Shown piece by piece: positions 11,301-23,096 of a stretch of 64,000 nucleotides of DNA. The translations under genes and the position numbers were made by a program. Origin of the DNA: Auanema rhodensis (lineage: Eukaryota > Nematoda > Chromadorea > Rhabditida > Rhabditidae); the NCBI GenBank assembly GCA_964057225.1, contig OZ059896.1, forward strand, positions 22,378,501-22,442,500, read 5' to 3'. Below the pieces are notes generated by a model, which was given only the letters and a program-made list of their open reading frames with translations, searched no databases and had not been told where the DNA came from. The number at the start of each line of letters is the position of its first letter. The stretch's first letter is position 1.

Positions 11301-12945
11301 TTGGAAGCAATGTTGAGTGTACATGGAAACTCAACATACACTAATGCATCATTTTTCAAACGATCATAACTAATTTTTGTATTAAGCGTTTTTCAATGTA
11401 GTATAGTGCATTCGATGCGGATTTTTAAGCTGCGTCGATCTGTGTTATCAGATTTGCGCTAGCTTAAAAATGCACCAAGATATCAACTGATATAAGTTCA
11501 CACTTATATCCTCGATTTTCACCCTAAAGAATTAATTTTTTCGTTGAATAACATTGTCCATCGTCTTTGCCTTGAATAAAGGAATCTAAAAACATCTACT
11601 TTTTGCTAAATTATTTCGAAATTTTTCGAAAAAATTTTTGTCAAAATGTTTTTGGAAGCAATGTTGAGTGTACATGGAAACTCAACATACACTAATGCAT
11701 CATTTTTCAAACGATCATAACTAATTTTTGTATTAAGCGTTTCTCAATGTAATATAGTGCATTCAATGCGGATTTTTAAGCTGCGTCGATCTGTGTTATC
11801 AGATTTGCGCTAGCTTAAAAATGCACCGAGATATCAACTGATATAAGTTCACACTTATATCCTCGATTTTCACCCTGAAGAATTAATTTTTTCGTTGAAT
11901 AACACTGTCCATCGTCTTTGCCTTGAAAAATGGAATCTAAAAACATCTACTTTTTGCTAAATTATTTTGAAATTTTTCGAAAAAATTTTTGTCAAAATGT
12001 TTTTGGAAGCAATGTTGAGTGTACATGGAAACTCAACATACACTAATGCATCATTTTTCAAACGATCATAACTAATTTTTGTATTAAGCGTTTTTCAATG
12101 TAGTATAGTGCATTCGATGCGGATTTTTAAGCTGCGTCGATCTGTGTTATCAGATTTGCGCTAGCTTAAAAATGCACCAAGATATCAACTGATATAAGTT
12201 CACACTTATATCCTCGATTTTCACCCTAAAGAATTAATTTTTTCGTTGAATAACATTGTCCATCGTCTTTGCCTTGAAAACTGGAATCTAAAAACATCTA
12301 CTTTTTGCTAAATTATTTCGAAATTTTTCGAAAAAATTTTTGTCAAAATGTTTTTGGAAGCAATGTTGAGTGTACATGGAAACTCAACATACACTAATGC
12401 ATCATTTTTCAAACGATCATAACTAATTTTTGTATTAAGCGTTTTTCAATGTAGTATAGTGCATTCGATGCGGATTTTTAAGCTGCGTCGATCTGTGTTA
12501 TCAGATTTGCGCTAGCTTAAAAATGCACCAAGATATCAACTGATATAAGTTCACACTTATATCCTCGATTTTCACCCTAAAGAATTAATTTTTTCGTTGA
12601 ATAACATTGTCCATCGTCTTTGCCTTGAATAAAGGAATTTAAAAACATCTACTTTTTGCTAAATTATTTCGAAATTTTTCGAAAAAATTTTTGTCAAAAT
12701 GTTTTTGGAAGCAATGTTGAGTGTACATGGAAACTCAACATACACTAATGCATCATTTTTCAAACGATCATAACTAATTTTTGTATTAAGCGTTTCTCAA
12801 TGTAGTATAGTGCATTCAATGCGGATTTTTAAGCTGCGTCGATCTGCGTTATCAGATTTGCGCTAGCTTAAAAATGCACCGAGATATCAACTGATATAAG
12901 TTCACACTTATATCCTCGATTTTCACCCTGAAGAATTAATTTTTT

Positions 12946-13282
12946 CGTTGAATAACACTGTCCATCGTCTTTGCTTTGAAAAATGGAATCTAAAAACATC
13001 TACTTTTTGCTAAATTATTTTGAAATTTTTCGAAAAAATTTTTGGAAGCAATGTTGAGTGTACATGGAAACTCAACATACACTAATGCATCATTTTTCAA
13101 ACGATCATAACTAATTTTTGTATTAAGCGTTTCTCAATGTAGTATAGTGCATTCGATGCGGATTTTTAAGCTGCGTCGATCTGTGTTATCAGATTTGCGC
13201 TAGCTTAAAAATGCACCGAGATATCAACTGATATAAGTTCACACTTATATCCTCGATTTTCACCCTGAAGAAATAATTTTTC
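12946..13282. repeat. 337-bp monomer with 14-bp deletion (4 of 5)
   Basis: Same junction, ending at 13044, with GCTTTG but the commoner AACATCTAC, so this pair (with the copy at 14687) forms a sub-lineage. It also ends with the CCGTTG-type junction. Confidence 0.92.
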
Positions 13283-14686
13283 CGTTGAATAACATTGTCC
13301 ATCGTCTTTGCCTTGAAAAATGGAATCTAAAAACATCTACTTTTTGCTAAATTATTTTGAAATTTTTCGAAAAAATTTTTGTCAAAATGTTTTTGGAAGC
13401 AATGTTGAGTGTACATGGAAACTCAACATACACTAATGCATCATTTTTCAAACGATCATAACTAATTTTTGTATTAAGCGTTTCTCAATGTAATATAGTG
13501 CATTCAATGCGGATTTTTAAGCTGCGTCGATCTGTGTTATCAGATTTGCGCTAGCTTAAAAATGCACCGAGATATCAACTGATATAAGTTCACACTTATA
13601 TCCTCGATTTTCACCCTGAAGAATTAATTTTTTCGTTGAATAACACTGTCCATCGTCTTTGCCTTGAAAAATGGAATCTAAAAACATCTACTTTTTGCTA
13701 AATTATTTTGAAATTTTTCGAAAAAATTTTTGTCAAAATGTTTTTGGAAGCAATGTTGAGTGTACATGGAAACTCAACATACACTAATGCATCATTTTTC
13801 AAACGATCATAACTAATTTTTGTATTAAGCGTTTTTCAATGTAGTATAGTGCATTCGATGCGGATTTTTAAGCTGCGTCGATCTGTGTTATCAGATTTGC
13901 GCTAGCTTAAAAATGCACCAAGATATCAACTGATATAAGTTCACACTTATATCCTCGATTTTCACCCTAAAGAATTAATTTTTTCGTTGAATAACATTGT
14001 CCATCGTCTTTGCCTTGAAAACTGGAATCTAAAAACATCTACTTTTTGCTAAATTATTTCGAAATTTTTCGAAAAAATTTTTGTCAAAATGTTTTTGGAA
14101 GCAATGTTGAGTGTACATGGAAACTCAACATACACTAATGCATCATTTTTCAAACGATCATAACTAATTTTTGTATTAAGCGTTTTTCAATGTAGTATAG
14201 TGCATTCGATGCGGATTTTTAAGCTGCGTCGATCTGTGTTATCAGATTTGCGCTAGCTTAAAAATGCACCAAGATATCAACTGATATAAGTTCACACTTA
14301 TATCCTCGATTTTCACCCTAAAGAATTAATTTTTTCGTTGAATAACATTGTCCATCGTCTTTGCCTTGAATAAAGGAATTTAAAAACATCTACTTTTTGC
14401 TAAATTATTTCGAAATTTTTCGAAAAAATTTTTGTCAAAATGTTTTTGGAAGCAATGTTGAGTGTACATGGAAACTCAACATACACTAATGCATCATTTT
14501 TCAAACGATCATAACTAATTTTTGTATTAAGCGTTTCTCAATGTAGTATAGTGCATTCAATGCGGATTTTTAAGCTGCGTCGATCTGCGTTATCAGATTT
14601 GCGCTAGCTTAAAAATGCACCGAGATATCAACTGATATAAGTTCACACTTATATCCTCGATTTTCACCCTGAAGAATTAATTTTTT

Positions 14687-15023
14687 CGTTGAATAACACT
14701 GTCCATCGTCTTTGCTTTGAAAAATGGAATCTAAAAACATCTACTTTTTGCTAAATTATTTTGAAATTTTTCGAAAAAATTTTTGGAAGCAATGTTGAGT
14801 GTACATGGAAACTCAACATACACTAATGCATCATTTTTCAAACGATCATAACTAATTTTTGTATTAAGCGTTTCTCAATGTAGTATAGTGCATTCGATGC
14901 GGATTTTTAAGCTGCGTCGATCTGTGTTATCAGATTTGCGCTAGCTTAAAAATGCACCGAGATATCAACTGATATAAGTTCACACTTATATCCTCGATTT
15001 TCACCCTGAAGAAATAATTTTTC
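14687..15023. repeat. 337-bp monomer with 14-bp deletion (5 of 5)
   Basis: Same junction, ending at 14785. It matches the copy at 12946 at the diagnostic sites and lies 1741 bp from it (five monomers less 14 bp), so it is the second member of a five-monomer duplication. No deletion copy occurs after this point. Confidence 0.92.
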
Positions 15024-15725
15024 CGTTGAATAACATTGTCCATCGTCTTCGCCTTGAAAAATGGAATCTAAAAACATCTACTTTTTGCTAAATTATTTTG
15101 AAATTTTTCGAAAAAATTTTTGTCAAAATGTTTTTGGAAGCAATGTTGAGTGTACATGGAAACTCAACATACACTAATGCATCATTTTTCAAACGATCAT
15201 AACTAATTTTTGTATTAAGCGTTTCTCAATGTAGTATAGTGCATTCGATGCGGATTTTTAAACTGCGTCGATCTCTGTTATCAGATTTGCGCTAGCTTAA
15301 AAATGCACCGAGATATCAACTGATATAAGTTCACACTTATATCCTCGATTTTCACCCTGAAGGAATAATTTTTTCGTTGAATAACATTGTCCATCGTCTT
15401 TGCCTTGAATAAAGGAATTTAAAAACATCTACTTTTTGCTAAATTATTTCGAAATTTTTCGAAAAAATTTTTGTCAAAATGTTTTTGGAAGCAATGTTGA
15501 GTGTACATGGAAACTCAACATACACTAATGCATCATTTTTCAAACGATCATAACTAATTTTTGTATTAAGCGTTTCTCAATGTAGTATAGTGCATTCGAT
15601 GCGGATTTTTAAGCTGCGTCGATCTGTGTTATCAGATTTGCGCTAGCTTAAAAATGCACCAAGATATCAACTGATATAAGTTCACACTTATATCCTCGAT
15701 TTTCACCCTAAAGAATTAATTTTTT

Positions 15726-16427
15726 CGTTGAATAACATTGTCCATCGTCTTTGCCTTGAATAAAGGAATCTAAAAACATCTACTTTTTGCTAAATTATTT
15801 CGAAATTTTTCGAAAAAATTTTTGTCAAAATGTTTTTGGAAGCAATGTTGAGTGTACATGGAAACTCAACATACACTAATGCATCATTTTTCAAACGATC
15901 ATAACTAATTTCTGTATTAAGCGTTTCTCAATGTAGTATAGTGCATTCAATGCGGATTTTTAAGCTGCGTCGATCTGTGTTATCAGATTTGCGCTCGCTT
16001 AAAAATGCACCGAGATATCAACTGATATAAGTTCACACTTATATCCTCGATTTTCACCCTGAAGAATTAATTTTTTCGTTGAATAACACTGTCCATCGTC
16101 TTTGCTTTGAAAAATGGAATCTAAAAACATCTACTTTTTGCTAAATTATTTTGAAATTTTTCGAAAAAATTTTTGTCAAAATGTTTTTGGAAGCAATGTT
16201 GAGTGTACATGGAAACTCAACATACACTAATGCATCATTTTTCAAACGATCATAACTAATTTCTGTATTAAGCGTTTCTCAATGTAGTATAGTGCATTCA
16301 ATGCGGATTTTTAAGCTGCGTCGATCTGTGTTATCAGATTTGCGCTCGCTTAAAAATGCACCGAGATATCAACTGATATAAGTTCACACTTATATCCTCG
16401 ATTTTCACCCTGAAGAATTAATTTTTT
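15726..16427. repeat. adjacent duplicated half-monomers with private changes
   Basis: Copies starting 15726 and 16077 both contain ATTTCTGTATT and GCGCTCGC, which I saw nowhere else in the window. Their left parts differ (AATAAAGG against CACTG with GCTTTG), so a stretch covering at least the right half was duplicated by a 351-bp offset. Confidence 0.75.
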
Positions 16428-16778
16428 CGTTGAATAACACTGTCCATCGTCTTTGCCTTGAAAAATGGAATCTAAAAACATCTACTTTTTGCTAAATTAT
16501 TTTGAAATTTTTCGAAAAAATTTTTGTCAAAATGTTTTTGGAAGCAATGTTGAGTGTACATGGAAACTCAACATACACTAATGCATCATTTTTCAAACGA
16601 TCATAACTAATTTTTGTATTAAGCGTTTTTCAATGTAGTATAGTGCATTCGATGCGGATTTTTAAGCTGCGTCGATCTGTGTTATCAGATTTGCGCTAGC
16701 TTAAAAATGCACCAAGATATCAACTGATATAAGTTCACACTTATATCCTCGATTTTCACCCTAAAGAATTAATTTTTT

Positions 16779-19586
16779 CGTTGAATAACATTGTCCATCG
16801 TCTTTGCCTTGAATAAAGGAATTTAAAAACATCTACTTTCTGCTAAATTATTTCGAAATTTTTCGAAAAAATTTTTGTCAAAATGTTTTTGGAAGCAATG
16901 TTGAGTGTACATGGAAACTCAACATACACTAATGCATCATTTTTCAAACGATCATAACTAATTTTTGTATTAAGCGTTTCTCAATGTAGTATAGTGCATT
17001 CGATGCGGATTTTTAAGCTGCGTCGATCTGTGTTATCAGATTTGCGCTAGCTTAAAAATGCACCAAGATATCAACTGATATAAGTTCACACTTATATCCT
17101 CGATTTTCACCCTAAAGAATTAATTTTTTCGTTGAATAACATTGTCCATCGTCTTTGCCTTGAATGAAGGAATCTAAAAACATCTACTTTTTGCTAAATT
17201 ATTTCGAAATTTTTCGAAAAAATTTTTGTCAAAATGTTTTTGGAAGCAATGTTGAGTGTACATGGAAACTCAACATACACTAATGCATCATTTTTCAAAC
17301 GATCATAACTAATTTTTGTATTAAGCGTTTCTCAATGTAGTATAGTGCATTCGATGCGGATTTTTAAGCTGCGTCGATCTCTGTTATCAGATTTGCGCTA
17401 GCTTAAAAATGCACCGAGATATCAACTGATATAAGTTCACACTTATATCCTCGATTTTCACCCTGAAGGAATAATTTTTTCGTTGAATAACATTGTCCAT
17501 CGTCTTTGCCTTGAAAAAAGGAATCTAAAAACATCTACTTTTTGCTAAATTATTTTGAAATTTTTCGAAAAAATTTTTGTCAAAATGTTTTTGGAAGCAA
17601 TGTTGAGTGTACATGGAAACTCAACATACACTAATGCATCATTTTTCAAACGATCATAACTAATTTTTGTATTAAGCGTTTCTCAATGTAGTATAGTGCA
17701 TTCAATGCGGATTTTTAAGCTGCGTCGATCTGTGTTATCAGATTTGCGCTAGCTTAAAAATGCACCGAGATATCAACTGATATAAGTTCACACTTATATC
17801 CTCGATTTTCACCCTGAAGAATTAATTTTTTCGTTGAATAACACTGTCCATCGTCTTTGCCTTGAAAAATGGAATCTAAAAACATCTACTTTTTGCTAAA
17901 TTATTTTGAAATTTTTCGAAAAAATTTTTGTCAAAATGTTTTTGGAAGCAATGTTGAGTGTACATGGAAACTCAACATACACTAATGCATCATTTTTCAA
18001 ACGATCATAACTAATTTTTGTATTAAGCGTTTTTCAATGTAGTATAGTGCATTCGATGCGGATTTTTAAGCTGCGTCGATCTGTGTTATCAGATTTGCGC
18101 TAGCTTAAAAATGCACCAAGATATCAACTGATATAAGTTCACACTTATATCCTCGATTTTCACCCTAAAGAATTAATTTTTTCGTTGAATAACATTGTCC
18201 ATCGTCTTTGCCTTGAATAAAGGAATTTAAAAACATCTACTTTTTGCTAAATTATTTCGAAATTTTTCGAAAAAATTTTTGTCAAAATGTTTTTGGAAGC
18301 AATGTTGAGTGTACATGGAAACTCAACATACACTAATGCATCATTTTTCAAACGATCATAACTAATTTTTGTATTAAGCGTTTCTCAATGTAGTATAGTG
18401 CATTCGATGCGGATTTTTAAGCTGCGTCGATCTGTGTTATCAGATTTGCGCTAGCTTAAAAATGCACCAAGATATCAACTGATATAAGTTCACACTTATA
18501 TCCTCGATTTTCACCCTAAAGAATTAATTTTTTCGTTGAATAACATTGTCCATCGTCTTTGCCTTGAATAAAGGAATCTAAAAACATCTACTTTTTGCTA
18601 AATTATTTCGAAATTTTTCGAAAAAATTTTTGTCAAAATGTTTTTGGAAGCAATGTTGAGTGTACATGGAAACTCAACATACACTAATGCATCATTTTTC
18701 AAACGATCATAACTAATTTTTGTATTAAGCGTTTCTCAATGTAGTATAGTGCATTCGATGCGGATTTTTAAGCTGCGTCGATCTCTGTTATCAGATTTGC
18801 GCTAGCTTAAAAATGCACCGAGATATCAACTGATATAAGTTCACACTTATATCCTCGATTTTCACCCTGAAGGAATAATTTTTTCGTTGAATAACATTGT
18901 CCATCGTCTTTGCCTTGAAAAAAGGAATCTAAAAACATCTACTTTTTGCTAAATTATTTTGAAATTTTTCGAAAAAATTTTTGTCAAAATGTTTTTGGAA
19001 GCAATGTTGAGTGTACATGGAAACTCAACATACACTAATGCATCATTTTTCAAACGATCATAACTAATTTTTGTATTAAGCGTTTCTCAATGTAGTATAG
19101 TGCATTCAATGCGGATTTTTAAGCTGCGTCGATCTGTGTTATCAGATTTGCGCTAGCTTAAAAATGCACCGAGATATCAACTGATATAAGTTCACACTTA
19201 TATCCTCGATTTTCACCCTGAAGAATTAATTTTTTCGTTGAATAACACTGTCCATCGTCTTTGCCTTGAAAAATGGAATCTAAAAACATCTACTTTTTGC
19301 TAAATTATTTTGAAATTTTTCGAAAAAATTTTTGTCAAAATGTTTTTGGAAGCAATGTTGAGTGTACATGGAAACTCAACATACACTAATGCATCATTTT
19401 TCAAACGATCATAACTAATTTTTGTATTAAGCGTTTTTCAATGTAGTATAGTGCATTCGATGCGGATTTTTAAGCTGCGTCGATCTGTGTTATCAGATTT
19501 GCGCTAGCTTAAAAATGCACCAAGATATCAACTGATATAAGTTCACACTTATATCCTCGATTTTCACCCTAAAGAATTAATTTTTT
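16779..19586. repeat. 1404-bp tetramer HOR, two tandem copies
   Basis: Copies 16779, 17130, 17481 and 17832 correspond to 18183, 18534, 18885 and 19236: GGAATTTAA; GATCTCTG with GAAGGAATAA; AAAAAAGG with A at 224; CACTG with T at 202. A small difference is AATGAAGG (17130) against AATAAAGG (18534). Confidence 0.8.
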
Positions 19587-22500
19587 CGTTGAATAACATT
19601 GTCCATCGTCTTTGCCTTGAATAAAGGAATTTAAAAACATCTACTTTTTGCTAAATTATTTCGAAATTTTTGGAAAAAATTTTTGTCAAAATGTTTTTGG
19701 AAGCAATGTTGAGTGTACATGGAAACTCAACATACACTAATGCATCATTTTTCAAACGATCATAACTAATTTTTGTATTAAGCGTTTCTCAATGTAGTAT
19801 AGTGCATTCGATGCGGATTTTTAAGCTGCGTCGATCTGTGTTATCAGATTTGCGCTAGCTTAAAAATGCACCGAGATATCAACTGATATAAGTTCACACT
19901 TATATCCTCGATTTACACCCTGAAGAATTAATTTTTTCGTTGAATAACATTGTCCATCGTCTTTGCCTTGAATAAAGGAATCTAAAAACATCTACTTTTT
20001 GCTGAATTATTTCGAAATTTTTCGAAAAAATTTTTGTCAAAATGTTTTTGGAAGCAATGTTGAGTGTACATGGAAACTCAACATACACTAATGCATCATT
20101 TTTCAAACGATCATAACTAATTTTTGTATTAAGCGTTTCTCAATGTAGTATAGTGCATTCAATGCGGATTTTTAAGCTGCGTCGATCTGTGTTATCAGAT
20201 TTGCGCTAGCTTAAAAATGCACCGAGATATCAACTGATATAAGTTCACACTTATATCCTCGATTTTCACCCTGAAGAATTAATTTTTTCGTTGAATAACA
20301 CTGTCCATCGTCTTTGCCTTGAAAAATGGAATCTAAAAACATCTACTTTTTGCTAAATTATTTTGAAATTTTTCGAAAAAATTTTTGTCAAAATGTTTTT
20401 GGAAGCAATGTTGAGTGTACATGGAAACTCAACATACACTAATGCATCATTTTTCAAACGATCATAACTAATTTTTGTATTAAGCGTTTTTCAATGTAGT
20501 ATAGTGCATTCGATGCGGATTTTTAAGCTGCGTCGATCTGTGTTATCAGATTTGCGCTAGCTTAAAAATGCACCAAGATATCAACTGATATAAGTTCACA
20601 CTTATATCCTCGATTTTCACCCTAAAGAATTAATTTTTTCGTTGAATAACATTGTCCATCGTCTTTGCCTTGAATAAAGGAATTTAAAAACATCTACTTT
20701 TTGCTAAATTATTTCGAAATTTTTCGAAAAAATTTTTGTCAAAATGTTTTTGGAAGCAATGTTGAGTGTACATGGAAACTCAACATACACTAATGCATCA
20801 TTTTTCAAACGATCATAACTAATTTTTGTATTAAGCGTTTCTCAATGTAGTATAGTGCATTCGATGCGGATTTTTAAGCTGCGTCGATCTGTGTTATCAG
20901 ATTTGCGCTAGCTTAAAAATGCACCAAGATATCAACTGATATAAGTTCACACTTATATCCTCGATTTTCACCCTAAAGAATTAATTTTTTCGTTGAATAA
21001 CATTGTCCATCGTCTTTGCCTTGAATAAAGGAATCTAAAAACATCTACTTTTTGCTAAATTATTTCGAAATTTTTCGAAAAAATTTTTGTCAAAATGTTT
21101 TTGGAAGCAATGTTGAGTGTACATGGAAACTCAACATACACTAATGCATCATTTTTCAAACGATCATAACTAATTTTTGTATTAAGCGTTTCTCAATGTA
21201 GTATAGTGCATTCAATGCGGATTTTTAAGCTGCGTCGATCTGTGTTATCAGATTTGCGCTAGCTTAAAAATGCACCGAGATTTCAACTGATATAAGTTCA
21301 CACTTACATCCTCGATTTTCACCCTGAAGAATTAATTTTTTCGTTGAATAACACTGTCCATCGTCTTTGCCTTGAAAAATGGAATCTAAAAACATCTACT
21401 TTTTGCTAAATTATTTTGAAATTTTTCGAAAAAATTTTTGTCAAAATGTTTTTGGAAGCAATGTTGAGTGTACATGGAAACTCAACATACACTAATGCAT
21501 CATTTTTCAAACGATCATAACTAATTTTTGTATTAAGCGTTTTTCAATGTAGTATAGTGCATTCGATGCGGATTTTTAAGCTGCGTCGATCTGTGTTATC
21601 AGATTTGCGCTAGCTTAAAAATGCAACAAGATATCAACTGATATAAGTTCACACTTATATCCTCGATTTTCACCCTGAAGAATTAATTTTTTCGTTGAAT
21701 AACACTGTCCATCGTCTTTGCCTTGAAAAATGGAATCTAAAAACATCTACTTTTTGCTAAATTATTTTGAAATTTTTCGAAAAAATTTTTGTCAAAATGT
21801 TTTTGGAAGCAATGTTGAGTGTACATGGAAACTCAACATACACTAATGCATCATTTTTCAAACGATCATAACTAATTTTTGTATTAAGCGTTTCTCAATG
21901 TAGTATAGTGCATTCGATGCGGATTTTTAAGCTGCGTCGATCTGTGTTATCAGATTTGCGCTAGCTTAAAAATGCACCGAGATATCAACTGATATAAGTT
22001 CACACTTATATCCTCGATTTTCACCCTGAAGAATTAATTTTTTCGTTGAATAACATTGTCCATCGTCTTTGCCTTGAATGAAGGAATCTAAAAACATCTA
22101 CTTTTTGCTAAATTATTTTGAAATTTTTCGAAAAAATTTTTGTCAAAATGTTTTTGGAAGCAATGTTGAGTGTACATGGAAACTCAACATACACTAATGC
22201 ATCATTTTTCAAACGATCATAACTAATTTTTGTATTAAGCGTTTCTCAATGTAGTATAGTGCATTCAATGCGGATTTTTAAGCTGCGTCGATCTGTGTTA
22301 TCAGATTTGCCCTAGCTTAAAAATGCACCGAGATATCAACTGATATAAGTTCACACTTATATCCTCGATTTTCACCCTGAAGAATTAATTTTTTCGTTGA
22401 ATAACACTGTCCATCGTCTTAGCCTTGAAAAATGGAATCTAAAAACATCTACTCTTTGCTAAATTATTTTGAAATTTTTCGAAAAAATTTTTGTCAAAAT

Positions 22501-23096
22501 GTTTTTGGAAGCAATGTTGAGTGTACATGGAAACTCAACATACACTAATGCATCATTTTTCAAACGATCATAACTAATTTTTGTATTAAGCGTTTTTCAA
22601 TGTAGTATAGTGCATTCGATGCGGATTTTTAAGCTGCGTCGATCTGTGTTATCAGATTTGCGCTAGCTTAAAAATGCACCAAGATATCAACTGATATAAG
22701 TTCACACTTATATCCTCGATTTTCACCCTAAAGAATTAATTTTTTCGTTGAATAACATTGTCCATCGTCTTTGCCTTGAATAAAGGAATTTAAAAACATC
22801 TACTTTTTGCTAAATTATTTCGAAATTTTTCGAAAAAATTTTTGTCAAAATGTTTTTGGAAGCAATGTTGAGTGTACATGGAAACTCAACATACACTAAT
22901 GCATCATTTTTCAAACGATCATAACTAATTTTTGTATTAAGCGTTTCTCAATGTAGTATAGTGCATTCGATGCGGATTTTTAAGCTGCGTCGATCTGTGT
23001 TATCAGATTTGCGCTAGCTTAAAAATGCACCGAGATATCAACTGATATAAGTTCACACTTATATCCTCGATTTTCACCCTGAAGGAATAATTTTTT

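Larger units (their letters stand above)
11740..15220. repeat. 1741-bp pentamer HOR, two tandem copies
   Basis: GTAATATAG (copies 11542 and 13283), CACTG (11893, 13634), AAAACTGG (12244, 13985), GGAATTTAA/GATCTGCG (12595, 14336) and the deletion copy (12946, 14687) repeat at 1741 bp. Copy 13283 begins as a CCGTTG/AAAAATGG type but carries GTAATATAG in its right half, so the duplication boundary lies within the monomer; the outer limits given are approximate. Confidence 0.72.
1..15374. repeat. array domain I (monomers 1-44)
   Basis: This domain mixes copies of the CCAAG/CTAAAG haplotype (positions 287 and 336 both A) with copies of the CCGAG/CTGAAG haplotype. Its own markers are the AAAACTGG variant at about 33-41 (copies starting 2809, 3160, 4199, 5238, 6993, 7344, 12244, 13985), GTAATATAG (2107, 6291, 11542, 13283), GATCTGCG (3511, 4550, 5589, 7695, 12595, 14336) and all five 14-bp deletion copies. 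An ordered block of these markers recurs from 1756, 5940 and 11191. The first two copies (1, 352) closely match copies five and six (1405, 1756), which suggests a four-monomer periodicity at the left edge. Confidence 0.8.

Noticed and set aside
19900-20106. 68-codon open frame on the minus strand
   Set aside because: It also lies inside the satellite and starts from a TTG. Two private substitutions (CGATTTACACC and GCTGAATT) remove the stops that the other copies have in this frame, so it is a chance opening.
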